From Corallium rubrum (taxonomy: Eukaryota > Cnidaria > Anthozoa > Scleralcyonacea > Coralliidae), in the NCBI GenBank assembly GCA_964035015.1, contig OZ036007.1, positions 13,062,141 to 13,126,140 on the forward strand: DNA of 64,000 bases, in the 5' to 3' direction. Shown here piece after piece: positions 46,530 through 58,100 of this stretch. Numbering within the stretch: the first letter of the stretch is position 1; each line of letters starts with the position of its first letter. The notes below the pieces were generated by a model. That model searched no databases, was not told the origin of the DNA, and saw only the letters and a list, made by a program, of their open reading frames with translations. The translations under genes and the position numbers were made by a program.

Positions 46530-47490
46530 GAATAACTCATGAGTTACTCATGAATAAATGAGTAACTCATGAGTAAATGAGTAACTCATGAGTAAATGAG
46601 TAACTCACGAGTTACTCATGAGTAAATGAGTAACTCGTGAGTTACTCATGAGTAAATGAGCAACTCGTGAGTTACTCATGAGTAAATGAGTAACTCGTGA
46701 GTTACTCATGAGTAAATGAGCAACTCGTGAGTTACTCATGAGTAAATGAGTAACTCGTGAGTTACTCATGAGTAAATGAGTAACTCGTGAGTTACTCATG
46801 AGTAAATGAGCAACTCGTGAGTTACTCATGAGTAAATGAGTAACTCGTGAGTTACTCATGAGTAAATGAGCAACTCGTGAGTTACTCATGAGTAAATGAG
46901 TAACTCGTGAGTTACTCATGAGTAAATGAGCAACTCGTGAGTTACTCATGAGTAAATGAGCAACTCGTGAGTTACTCATGAGTAAATGAGTAACTCGTGA
47001 GTTACTCATGAGTAAATGAGCAACTCGTGAGTTACTCATTTACTCATGAGTAACTCACGAGTTGCTCATTTACTCATGAGTAACTCACGAGTTGCTCATT
47101 TACTCATGAGTAACTCACGAGTTACTCATTTACTCATGAGTAACTCACGAGTTGCTCATTTACTCATGAGTAACTCACGAGTTACTCATTTACTCATGAG
47201 TAACTCACGAGTTGCTCATTTACTCATGAGTAACTCACGAGTTACTCATTTACTCATGAGTAACTCACGAGTTACTCATTTACTCATGAGTAACTCACGA
47301 GTTGCTCATTTACTCATGAGTAACTCACGAGTTACTCATTTACTCATGAGTAACTCACGAGTTGCTCATTTACTCATGAGTAACTCACGAGTTACTCATT
47401 TACTCATGAGTAACTCGTGAGTTACTCATTTACTCATGAGTTACTCATTTACTCATGAGTTACTCATTTATTCATGAGTAACTCATGAGT
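46530..47490. repeat. Central array of 30-bp repeats, mirror-symmetric
   Basis: About 30 units of ATGAGTAAATGAG, Y, then AACTCGTGAGTTACTC, in one orientation to about 47035 and in the other after it. Each unit is itself an imperfect palindrome (GAGTAACTCGTGAGTTACTC). Because 30 is divisible by three, open frames of a repeated 10-residue unit occur on both strands, but these are repeat artefacts. It forms the turn-round point of the palindrome. Confidence 0.9.
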
Positions 47491-47643
47491 TATTCATTTA
47501 GAGGCGGCGTCTAAGTAACGTCCAAGTGACGTTCAGCTGCGAGTTGGTTCGTTTTGATATCCCACATGCATTAGAGAAGAAACTCAAGGATATAATCGTA
47601 CTTTTCTCCCGGACATTTTCACAAGTAATTTGAGAGTTGTTGT

Positions 47644-48462
47644 GTGAACATGCCTAGCGCTTGTAATATTTGCGGAAAGAGCTTTTCAAGACAATTTAAT
47701 TTACAACGCCACATAAAGGTCCTGCATGGGGGAGATCGGCCAATTCAAACGATGTCTACTGATTCTACATTTAAGCATTCGCCATTTGATGGAACCGCAT
47801 CGAATTACCAAGACAACAAAAATACATACTCCATACAATTAACACATCCCTTTGGGCTCTTGGTCTCTGGGGGGACCAAGACTGGGAAGACAACCTTTGT
47901 CAAGGAATTGTTAGCCAACGCCCAAATCATGATCGACCCTGTCCCAGAAAATATAATTTATTTTTATTCTGAGTACCAAGACACGTTTGCTAAAATGGAA
48001 CTTCTTATTCCTGGGATTCAGTTTGTGCAAGGTTTATCCGAATCTATATTGGATAGTATTAATCCCCAAATAAGAAATCTATTTATCATTGATGACATGA
48101 TGGGAGAAAAAGATACGATTATTGCCAAGCTGTTCACGAAGAAATCGCACCATGGTAATCTCAGCGTGATTTATATTGTGCAAAACTTATTTCATCAAAG
48201 CAAAGACCATCGTACCATCTCTCTCAACGCTAGTTACTTTGTCCTAACAAAAAATGTTCGTGATGCAAGTCAAGTAACTCATCTAGCCAAACAGTTGTAT
48301 CCCGACAACACAAAGTTTTTCCAGCAAGCCTACCAGATGGCAACCAAAGACCCGTATTCTTACCTGTTTGTCGATCTCACGCCGACATGTCCCGATGAAA
48401 TCCGAGTAAGATCAGGGATATTTCCGACTGATACACATTATGTATATCAACCCCGGGTATGA
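47644..48462 (+). CDS. A32-like packaging ATPase with N-terminal zinc finger, right copy
   Basis: Mirror copy of 45563-46381; the translated proteins look identical over 272 aa, with the same C2H2 finger, Walker A and Walker B. The two ATPase genes point away from the central array and are each about 160 bp from its edge, so a shared central promoter is possible but is not seen directly. Confidence 0.8.
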   Translation: MNMPSACNICGKSFSRQFNLQRHIKVLHGGDRPIQTMSTDSTFKHSPFDGTASNYQDNKNTYSIQLTHPFGLLVSGGTKTGKTTFVKELLANAQIMIDPVPENIIYFYSEYQDTFAKMELLIPGIQFVQGLSESILDSINPQIRNLFIIDDMMGEKDTIIAKLFTKKSHHGNLSVIYIVQNLFHQSKDHRTISLNASYFVLTKNVRDASQVTHLAKQLYPDNTKFFQQAYQMATKDPYSYLFVDLTPTCPDEIRVRSGIFPTDTHYVYQPRV

Positions 48463-48947
48463 AAATAAGTGCTGAATACCTGAGAAAAGCGACATTGAAA
48501 CATACTGATAATGGTTTATTAAAGGCTATACAGGACGGTGCATTTTGAATATATGTTTAGATTTCATCAAACGAAAGAAACCAGTATTACAAAAAACTAG
48601 TGTACTCCTACAATCAATCTAAACGCCATAGTAATGGAATGACACCAATTATAAGAATTAAAGTTACTGGTGAATCGTTGACGCATTATCTTCTGTACTA
48701 TGCTGAAGTTCAATAAAGTATTTACAAATAATGTATATGTCTTTCTGATATTCCTTTGGTACAGGTTAAATGTATAAGTTACCAGGGGTGATGGGGATAT
48801 GTTTGGGGGCACCCTAGGGGTATTGGTAGTATCTTTGGGGGGCGGTGCCCCAGGGATGATGGGGGTATCTTTGAACGGGCCAAAAAGGCCTAAACGGGCC
48901 AAAATAGGCCAAATAAGGCCTAAAAGGGCCTAATAAAAGCATCTAAC

Positions 48948-49130
48948 ATGCCAAAAATGTCAAATGCTTTCTGTTATTGCTCGAGTAAACAACTAAACAT
49001 GGGTCGCACACGTAGAAACTGTCCTGTCTTCGGGTGCGGAAGCACTAATCTTGCAAGGCTAGCAAATCATCTTGACCAAGTACATCACATGGATATCAAA
49101 GAACGCGCTAAATTGGCTAAAATGGAGTAA
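48948..49130 (+). CDS. Small C2H2 zinc-finger ORF, right copy
   Basis: Mirror of 44890-45072, 60 aa with the same single finger. Confidence 0.5.
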   Translation: MPKMSNAFCYCSSKQLNMGRTRRNCPVFGCGSTNLARLANHLDQVHHMDIKERAKLAKME

Positions 49131-49395
49131 AAGTGGAATATGTGTTCCTTTACAGAGTAAAGAACCTATCGCAGACAGCACAGAACTAAATATGGAGAAA
49201 ACTTTGAAAAGCATTATAAAGAGACAAGAGGAAATGGCAACAAACTTCAATAATTATCTAAGAGAGCAGCATGGGGAGTCCGTAAATAATAAACAACGCA
49301 AAAAAACCCGGAAAATATCAAAATTCCCCATAAAGAGCGAGCAGTGCTTTGACAACAGAGAAACAAACGATATCTCTAAGAAGTGGGTGCGCTAG
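49072..49395 (+). CDS. Hypothetical ORF of the palindromic element, right copy
   Basis: Mirror of 44625-44948, 107 aa, basic tail. No domain recognised. Confidence 0.4.
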   Translation: MTKYITWISKNALNWLKWSKSGICVPLQSKEPIADSTELNMEKTLKSIIKRQEEMATNFNNYLREQHGESVNNKQRKKTRKISKFPIKSEQCFDNRETNDISKKWVR

Positions 49396-49635
49396 AAGAA
49401 ATCGTAAACGCAGGACAGTTTATGTAAATAATTAGCTGTCAATTTGCACACTGTAATTTGTTATAAATATGAAAATAAACTACAAAGAACTATAATGTTG
49501 CTCGTATGTCTTTATGAATTTTTCTTCAGGTCTACACATCTTTCTTACACACTATATAGTTCAAGTAATTTTTTTAACTTAAAACATAATTTAGCTTTGG
49601 ATTAACTCGATAATGTTCTCACAACACATATAGCA

Positions 49636-50118
49636 TTAGTTCAGATTGCTTTTCGTCGTTAAGTTTCTAGACTTTTCAAGAAGATACTCCTCGTAAGCCT
49701 CCCGAGGATTCTTTATCGTACTCGTAAATTTTACACCTGTGTCTTTTACTTCGTACAGATACTTTAATGGACAGCTAAACAGAACAGATATAGAAAGAAT
49801 ATTTGGCGAGTCGTCAATTTCCTTCGACTCGACCATTGTCTCCGAAGTTTTTTGAGAGTCTCTTTGATTTCGTAATTTCAACGCCTCTCCCGCTTCGTTG
49901 AACTCTATCCAGATTCGTTCGTCGACGTTTGTCCTGGTCTCTTCATAGCACCATCTCCTTTGCTCATCATCTGTTAGGCAACTATGTTGCTTCTGACTAG
50001 GATGGTTAGTCCTACAACCATTGCACTTTTCACGACAAAGCTTCGAATATTCTTCCCACAAAGTTTCATTGTAAATATCTTCGAACATTGAAAACAATTT
50101 TTCATATAAACCCTCCAT
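49636..50118 (-). CDS. Cys-rich protein of the palindromic element, right copy
   Basis: Mirror of 43902-44384, about 160 aa, with the same CxxxCxxC...H...HxC cluster. It faces the convergent 49072-49395 frame at about 240 bp. Confidence 0.65.
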   Translation of the reverse strand: MEGLYEKLFSMFEDIYNETLWEEYSKLCREKCNGCRTNHPSQKQHSCLTDDEQRRWCYEETRTNVDERIWIEFNEAGEALKLRNQRDSQKTSETMVESKEIDDSPNILSISVLFSCPLKYLYEVKDTGVKFTSTIKNPREAYEEYLLEKSRNLTTKSNLN

Positions 50119-51904
50119 CTCTGCGGTCTTACTCCAACAGCAAATAGTAAGCAAATGATACGCCGAGAAAACCGACGCCGTGAATAAGCATATTAATTAG
50201 GATTTCTTTGTCTAAGCTCTGACGTCGCTCAGACTCGCCCAGACTCGTTCTTTTGTTTAAATTGCTAATGAGCCATTAACATCATTAGTGTACATGGACT
50301 TATACAAATATGGCAACATTGCACTCAACCATTCCATAGACAAATAATATTTCGTCTGTATCTTACGTTCTTACAGTTTCTCGATTCGATTCCTCATACT
50401 CGCGCGACTTCTCGTTTGACTTACGAGTACGGCAAACCGTTCCGTGTTCACACAACGGTTTTGGACTCCCAAAGACATCTCCTCAATCTAAGTATTAGTA
50501 ATCAATTTTGATTTATTCACTTTGTCCTACTCACAGGTAATGGATTTTTATGTACACTGTGAGATATTTAACATATATTGGATATACAACCGTAATAGAT
50601 AGCGAGTGATTGTAAATAATTCCGAAACTTATGGATTTTAACTTTTGCGTTGTTTGTAAATATTAGGAGCTTTGTGTGATGGTAAATATGAAATTATATA
50701 TTTTTGAAACTTTATTTCGTTATTTAGTCTTATTATAAAAACATGTTTCTTTAAACAAATCACATTTTAAAAATTACAAGCTTTTAAGAGCCACCAAGTC
50801 ATTGAAAGAATACAAACGAAATATTCTCATAATGCCTAAAGACTTAAAATAGGAGGTGTATACTCCAGAGACCTCACACATGAAAGACACCGTTTGTCAA
50901 ACATTTGGAACTTCGGGAATTAATCGGAGAGCTATCGGTTATGACGTATTACACGGGGGTCTGAGTAATAGTAGAGGGTCCCAAAGGAGCCTGAGACGAA
51001 TGAAGGACGCTATGGTAACACTGCTAATGACATCGCCTAGACTTGCCTAAGCGCTTAATCCTCTTAATGACCCCTAATGAGTTTTTTCTTTTGTCTCCTG
51101 CACGTGCACTGAGGATAAATATGCAAATATCACACTTAGTAACAGAAAGCGTAGCAACGCTTTCAAAGTAATAAACTGCTTTGCCTTTATATGTCGACAC
51201 TTAAAATCGTTCTTTTCACGATTTCTCGAAGTGATTCCTCATTCTATCTTCCTACAATTTCCTCACTTATAAAGAGAAAGCCTAGTAACCATGATGTATC
51301 TCAGTTATATATGGACAAGTCTTTGCTCTTCGCTTTTCGAATTGATTTGTGTCTTCTTACGACTTCTCGAACTGTTTCTTCATCCAAGGAATCACTAGTA
51401 GGTTATAGACTAAGGTTAGATAGGCAATAATTCGACCAAAACTGTCAACATTCACCTCTTCGAAAATAACACTCGGATTACTTAACCAAAAACCCGCTAT
51501 ATTCCTCCAAACCAAGTTTAAGACAAAAAATATAAAGTGCCTCTATCCATTTCTGTTTCGTTCCTCTACAAACTAGGCCAAAGTAAACGATAACTCTCTA
51601 AAATTGTTAACACTTATTGCCACCAAACGTGTATAAGACTGTTTGGTCATTTAGGTTCTGACTAATATAATATTCAAAGTCTCCATATTATTCAAATAAT
51701 ATTCAGGTTTGACCAGAGCAGTTATCTCTGCCAATTCAGACACTTACGCTGTTCAGAACTCTCTATAATCCTCCAGACAAGGTTTCAGATAAAAACATAT
51801 AAAGTGCCTCTATCAATTTCTATAGTTCCTTATAAAGAACGTCTATTTTGTTAAAGTTTACTGTACGCATGCTCTGTACGTATACGTGTCCCACAACTGT
51901 TGGC

Positions 51905-52435
51905 TATAAGTAGGGTTAAGGGTTTAAATGAAAGTTCGTTTCTATTAGTTATAAAGAGATAAGTCCAGTGCCTTTTACGTAACTTCGGAAATCAGTCGGA
52001 GACCAATCGGGAATGACGGGGGTTAAGTGACATCTAGGGTTAGGGGGAAAGTTAGGGTTACTACATCCCAAAGGAGTCTGAGAATGAATAAATAATAAGT
52101 CGGTATGACGTAGTGAAAACCGGGGGGGTTGAGTGACAGCTAGGGTTAGGGGGAAGTTAGGGTTAGGAGGTCCCAAAGGAGTCTGAGAATGAATAAATAA
52201 TAAGTCGGTATGACGTAGTGAAAACCGGGGGGTTGAGTGACAGCTAGGGTTAGGGGTGAAGTTAGGGTTAGGAGGTCCCAAAGGAGTCTGAGAATGAATA
52301 AATAATAAGTCGGTATGACGTAGTGAATAACGGGGGGTTGGGTGAGATTAGGGTTAGGGGGTCATATAGGAGCACGAGACATAATGATGTAATGAGATTA
52401 GGGTTAGAGGGTCGCAAAGGAGCATGAGAATGAAT
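51905..52435. repeat. Telomere-like TTAGGG-rich tandem region, right arm
   Basis: Mirror of 41590-42115, with TTAGGGTTAGG-type words in ~95-bp units. Confidence 0.75.
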
Positions 52436-53711
52436 AATTAAAAATTGAATATTTAATGAGGCGGCATCCCTTTGGTCCCTCGATGGGGGGGTATCACTAC
52501 TGTTATGCTAATTATGTAGCAAGCAAAATCTTAGATGTTCATTGGCTGTTGCCAGAATATAATCAATAGTCGTCAAAGGACCAAAACGCGTAAAGCCGTA
52601 TGTTACTCCATGATCAGTCACAGAAGACTGATTCAGCTAGTCAGGAGTATAACGAGAAATACGAATATACTCTCGAACCGCCTTCTATTAAACGTCCACT
52701 CGAAGCTGTGGTGTGGTTTCTACATATTTCGTTGATGATGATATCCCACGATGAAAGCACCATTTTGTCGAAATAAAGCAATAATCAATGTTTTTCTTCC
52801 AAATTCCCTAATCTCACAATCGCTTTTCCTGGAGGTATTTTAACGAATTAAGAATTTGCCAGGGCTAAGTTATCGTGTGGGGATTAATAACCCACAGTAT
52901 AATCGTCCAGCACGCGTCTAAAATTGTCCTCATATTTTAAAATCGTTTATTAAAAGGGTTGTAATTTTTGATCAGCTAACACTCCAAGAGTAATATACAA
53001 AATCATCCATTGTTTCACATGCACTTTTTATTGAGAACTTTTGCATGGTAAAAACTGTTTAACGAAAAATTAAAATAAGTCATTGTTATATATTACATAT
53101 AGGCCCAAGGTATTGCCACAAGAGCACTGAAAAAACATCAACATATTCCATGCAGTGACTTGAATCGAACTTATCAACACGTGTAGTTGGAATCGTAATA
53201 CAGATTCTAACTACAGTACAACCGTTTTAGCAGACTGGGGCGTTACTATGGTGTTAAATTGGAAATATTATATTGCTTTTAACTGCAGTCGTCCTCCTTG
53301 TTTATATTGTTTACGAGTATTGTGGTTGTATTCCTCGAATAATACCACAATGATCGAATGTTATCGCGCCGTCAATCGAGCTCAAAACTTAGTCCTGTAT
53401 TATAAATAAACATATTCCCCACACTTTACAAGTGTAAAGGTTAAATGACAGCGTTGTTACAAAGAGTATATTACGGGTTATTTCTGAACAAACGAGTTTC
53501 GATTTGCGTGGCGTTAAAAACTTGACTGCGGAGGCAACTGCATGCATGACCATTCAGTCCCCTAGTTTCGTACAAACGCGATTACTTATTCAGTACTGAC
53601 GAATATCATTGCCTCAACCAATAGGAAAGCGAGTCTGGACGAGTCTGGATGACTAAATCGTTCAGTTAATACGGTTATTCGTTCGCCCTCGTTGGATTGT
53701 GTAGGTTCACT

Positions 53712-53951
53712 ATTTGGGCTCGATTTACATTTTTTACGACATTTCAAAAGTTGGAGAAATGGCAAAAATCGGTCGAAATGTAAAAGGTAATAATGCTAAA
53801 ATATGAAAATTTAGCACAAGATTGGCTTTTTTAGAAATAATGGCCAAAATACGTTAAAATGCGCCTTTTACAGGTTCGCCGGGTGTTTTTCAATGGAGCA
53901 TTCCATTTATCATCCCACAGCAGCCAGTCTTTGCATATGTTGCAGTAGTTG
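53712..53951. other. Intergenic stretch after the element complex
   Basis: AT-rich DNA of 240 bp between the old transposon end and the stop codon of the RING gene; nothing recognised. It probably holds the 3' UTR of that gene. Confidence 0.4.
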
Positions 53952-55090
53952 TCAATCCCCTTTGACTTTGTCAACTAAGACATCTTGATGGCAGAGTGGA
54001 CAAGATGACTGGATATACAGCCATTTGCGTAGGCAGTTGGAGTGGAAGTAGTGTCCGCATTGAGTTGTCTTGGCTTCCGTCATCGAGTCGAAACAGATCG
54101 GGCAAAGATCTTGTAGACCTTCGAGTTCTTCCTTGGTGGCGGTAACAAGGCAATTAAGCTTGATTGCGGCTGAACGTCTGCTCAGAAAGATCTTCCAAGC
54201 ATCTCTTGCTTTTAGCCACAAATTGTAGTAAGTGTGGAAGATTATAATGAGAAGACCTGCCAAAGGAAAGAGGTCAGATGTACAATCAAATTGGTATTAA
54301 GCGCTCACTCTGAGGGTAAATCGCTCGTCTGTTTCCTCACTCGCCCATGTCTCTCACTATACTTTCCCTCCCCTCCTTCCATTATCTCCTTTTCTCCTCC
54401 CCGTTGCTCCCTTCTTTTTCATCCCATCATCCCGTTTGTTCCTTCGCTTCCACATGGACTTGCCTTTCTTCTGTCCCCTTTCTTATTTTCCTCCTTCTTC
54501 TTCCTCACTTATTTCCTTTTTTTCATATTTCCTTCCTTGTTTGTTTGTTTGTTTGTTTGTTTGTTTGTTTGTTTGTTTGTTTGTTTGTTTGTTTGTTTGT
54601 TTGTTTGTTTGTTTGTTTGTTTGTTTGTTTGTTTGTTTGTTTGTTTGTTTGTTTGTTTGTTTGTTTGTTTGTTTGTTTGTTTGTTTGTTTGTTTGTTTGT
54701 TTGTTTGTTTGTTTGTTTGTTTGTTTGTTTGTCCGTTTGTCCGTTTGTTTGTTTCCCTCTTTCCCTCCCTCCCTCCCTCCCTCTTTCCTTCTTTCTTTCC
54801 TTTCCCTTCTTCCATCCTCTTTTTTCCATCTATCCATCATCCCTTTCTTCTTCTTTCTTCTCCTCTCTTTCACCATCCATCCATCATCCTCTCTGCTTCT
54901 GTCCCTTTCTTTTTTTCTTCTTCCTTCCTTCCTTTTACCCACCTTTCTTTTCTTTTCTTTTCTCTTCTCTTCTCTTCTCTTCTCTTCTCTTCTCTTCTCT
55001 TCTCTTCTCTTCTCTTCTCTTCTCTTCTCTTCTCTTCTCTTCTCTTCTCTTCTCTTTTCTTCTCTTCTTTCCTTTCACTCTTTCTTTCCT

Positions 55091-55186
<96 letters not shown>

Positions 55187-58100
55187 TCCTTCCTTCCTTC
55201 CTTCCTTCCTTCCTTCCTTCCTTCCTTCCCTCCCTCCCTCCCTCCCTCCCTCCCTCCCTCCCTCCCTCCCTCCCTCCCTCCCTCCCTCCCTCCCTCCCTC
55301 CCTCCCTCCCTCCCTCCCTCCCTCCCTCCTCACTTCGTTTTCCTCTTTCCTCCCTTCTTTTAATCAGGCATGTCTATGAACTAATAATCACTGAACAAAA
55401 ATTGCAACAAGCTAAAAGCCAAAGCCTCACCTACGATCGTCCAACTGCCATGAATGACATTCCACAATCCAAAGCTCAACACCATAAATGCAGACAAAAA
55501 TTCAAAAGTGTTTGTAAGTGATGTTATGTAATAAACCCAATCATCCAGGTCTATAAAGTTCATTGATGCCTGCGAGTCATACATAAACAGCGCATATATC
55601 GCCAGGCTGCTTAAAGCTTGTATTGCTGTAACAATATTTGATGAAACAACAACTAGTTGCCATACATGAAAGGAGAAGAGTGTACAAAACTTGTAGCTGG
55701 TGTACAAAAACACCCAAATTAGAAACAGCATCATTGTAATGGCTCGAACATGAGCGGTGTATCGATTTTGAATTGATGTGGACAGTGACTTCAACGTACC
55801 ATCGGTCAGTTTGACAACAGACTGTAAAATATACGAAAAGCTGATAAACATCAAAAGGATGAGGGAAAACAATCTCTCTAAAATTTCGATGTCTGTGACT
55901 GAGGTCATGCTTGCAATCAGGTAGAACACCACAGCTTTGCTTAAATCACGAGATTCCAGATCTTCAGCTGTATGACCAAGTGTCCAGTCAAGGAACCCTC
56001 TTGAAATCCATAAGAACAAGTACGAGATTTCTGGAAGCCACAACGATATACCAAGCAACCGTAATCTTGTATCGCAAGAAGCTGCCACAGAAACTAGCAA
56101 CCATTGTGGATTGAAGTGTGTATTTTTCTCAAACAAGAACTTGATGAGGGCCGTTAACAGCCAGAACATCCTCAACACTGTGGAAATTTTTCTGTTTTGG
56201 TAATAATAGAACACTGTAGCTGGAATGCCTTCTTCTCGGATGAGATGTACCGCAAACAGGAGAGATTCCTTGAGATTTTCATGCATGCCAAATATTTCAC
56301 TTGCAATGTAAAACAAGACACCAAATATCCAACCTTGAAGGCCAAGCACCATCGACAAGGCAATTGAAACTGTGAGGAAAATTGGTTGCGGCAGAGAATA
56401 AATCTGGCCAATAGTGCCAATGATACCGAGGATGATGAGGTAACACAACATACCATCGTACAGCAATGCTTTCTTGTCTGCCTCTATTATTAGGTTTTGT
56501 ACTTCAGGGAGATAGGCACCAACTGTGAAATAGGTGATTATCATGATGATATCAAGACCAATACAATAAATGTAGATAAAGACCAGATGTCCAACACCAA
56601 CAAATAGCAATGGGAACACCAGAAACAAAGCTACAGTACATGTAGAAAGAACATATTCAATAAATAAATAAATAAATAAATTAATATTAGATTTAGATTT
56701 AAGACAGATAGATGCTTGTCAACCTCAAATACTCAGAAAAGGTTTCTGAGCCCCAGACACTGCTACAGTACTGGTAGATGAGTATGGATGGCGTGTGCTG
56801 TTATGGGAGCACGAATGGCGTGTGCCGTGATCAGTGATGGTAGGGGAGCACGGATGGCGTGTGCTGTTAGGGCGCTGCCTCTCACCAATAGTTAAGCCCG
56901 GTTAGACGGGGTTAGTACTTGGATGGGTGACTTTCTGGGAACAGCCCCGTTCTCGAGCTTGGGACTCATGTGAGTAGAGTTTAGTTGATCTCTCCTGTGC
57001 TCCGAGGGTTTTTCGCCGGGTTCTCCGGTTTTCCTCCCTCCGTAAAATCAACACCTAGGGCTTAGCTGGGATATCCGTGGTCTGAACTGTGTCGTATGGC
57101 GGCTGCTTAAAGGCTAAAGCGCCTTTGACATGCCTCGACACGGCCACATTGAAAAATCCTTAGGAGTAATTTGTTGTAAAGATACACGTTTGATGTATTC
57201 TAACTAAATACCTTTAAGATGCTCCAACCATTGAGCTGATCAGCATGCATACATTTTAGGGGATACTTTTTAATTTTTTTCATGACTGTGTAATCATTCC
57301 CAAGGAGCAGATCTTTCTTTGTTGGAGTTAAGATTTTCTCATTAGGTCTCATAGATACTATTAAACTTCAAAACGATGTTTTGTCTCCATGATTAGTTCC
57401 TTGAAAAGCTCCTTCAAGATATCGATTCAAAAAATATTTCTTCAAGACTATAATACAGTTCTTTAAAGATTCCTTAAAGATCCTTCAGAATCCTTCTAGA
57501 GATCCTAAAGGATCCTGAGGATCTTTCTAGGGATTGCTAATCCTCACAGATCCTTGCAAGGATCCTGGCAATCTTCAAGTATCTTTCCAAGGATCCTTGA
57601 GCATCAAAAAGATCTTTGCAAAGATCAACAAGGAACCTTGCAAAGATTGTTAAGGATCCTCAAGGCCATTACTAAGGATCCTCGAGGATCTTTACAAGGA
57701 TCCTCAAAGATGCTTAAAGATCCTTAAAGATTCTTGCAAGGATCATTAAGGATCCGTAAAGATCCATGAGGATCCAAAGGATCTTTGCAAGGATCAACAA
57801 GGAACCTGGCAATGATTGTTAAAATCCACAAGGATTATGAAGGATCCTTGAGGATCTTTACAAGGATCCTCAAAGAACCTTCAGGATCCTTGCAAGTGTT
57901 GGGGATTGCCTCCCTTTTGTAGTTGCCCAACAATTCACAATCACGTTTTAAGTCACAGTTTTGTTTAATCACTCTATACTCTCTCACTTACAGACACACA
58001 AGACCTTTAAGACTCTCACACACTACATTTTTGAGTGCTTAACATTCCTAAATATAACTATTGCCTAATCCTATCATTAATAATTGGTTAAAGTAAAGTG

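Larger units (their letters stand above)
41518..52501. mobile_element. Palindromic Polinton-like element, 10,984 bp
   Basis: The element runs from AGTAGTGATACCCC to its exact complement at 52501 and is flanked by the 6-bp duplication GTTATG (41512-41517 and 52502-52507). Polintons are known for 6-bp target duplications and ends starting AG. Almost the whole length is one inverted repeat: left arm 41518 to about 46530, right arm about 47490 to 52501, with a 30-bp tandem array between. The arms look nearly identical. Each arm holds an A32-like packaging ATPase with a zinc finger, a Cys-rich protein and short ORFs. I found no B-family polymerase, integrase, protease or capsid gene, so it looks like a non-autonomous or strongly reduced relative. 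Insertion is young, judging by the clean target duplication and arm identity. Confidence 0.75.
41472..53711. mobile_element. Older inverted-repeat DNA transposon, copy B (interrupted by Polinton-like element)
   Basis: The left end AGTGAACCTGCACAATCC at 41472 pairs with the right end GGATTGTGTAGGTTCACT finishing at 53711. Without the 10,984-bp insertion and its target duplication it is about 1,250 bp. The inner region (for example GCTAATTATGTAGCAAGC after 52507) is a diverged inverted match to 41370-41425 of copy A, and the outer 140 bp match 33615-33755 inverted. No coding sequence recognised between 52508 and 53711. Confidence 0.6.
54257..55430 (-). other. Intron 2 of the RNF139/145-like gene, mostly microsatellites
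   Basis: The intron is dominated by pyrimidine arrays on the plus strand, purine on the transcribed strand: (TTTG)n, (TCTTC)n, (TTTC)n, (CCTT)n and (CCCT)n. Long open frames through it are repeat artefacts. Confidence 0.85.

Noticed and set aside
46605-47420. Open frames of a repeated 10-residue unit (MSNSRVTHLL) on both strands
   Set aside because: The 30-bp repeat is a multiple of three and stop-free; symmetric on both strands, so no sign of coding.
46530-47490. Possible CRISPR array (30-bp repeats)
   Set aside because: Repeats are contiguous with no unique spacers and lie in a eukaryotic mobile element.
41518-52501. The palindrome as a pure assembly fold-back artefact
   Set aside because: The exact 6-bp duplication at both ends, the shared arm ends and a few differences between the arms favour a real insertion, though long reads are still needed to confirm it.
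54234-55521. Several 100-380 codon open frames across the pyrimidine/purine microsatellites
   Set aside because: Simple-repeat artefacts within an intron of the RING gene on the other strand.
56868-56990. Functional 5S rRNA gene
   Set aside because: The 5' third and the 3' end do not match 5S rRNA and the body continues as SINE-like sequence.
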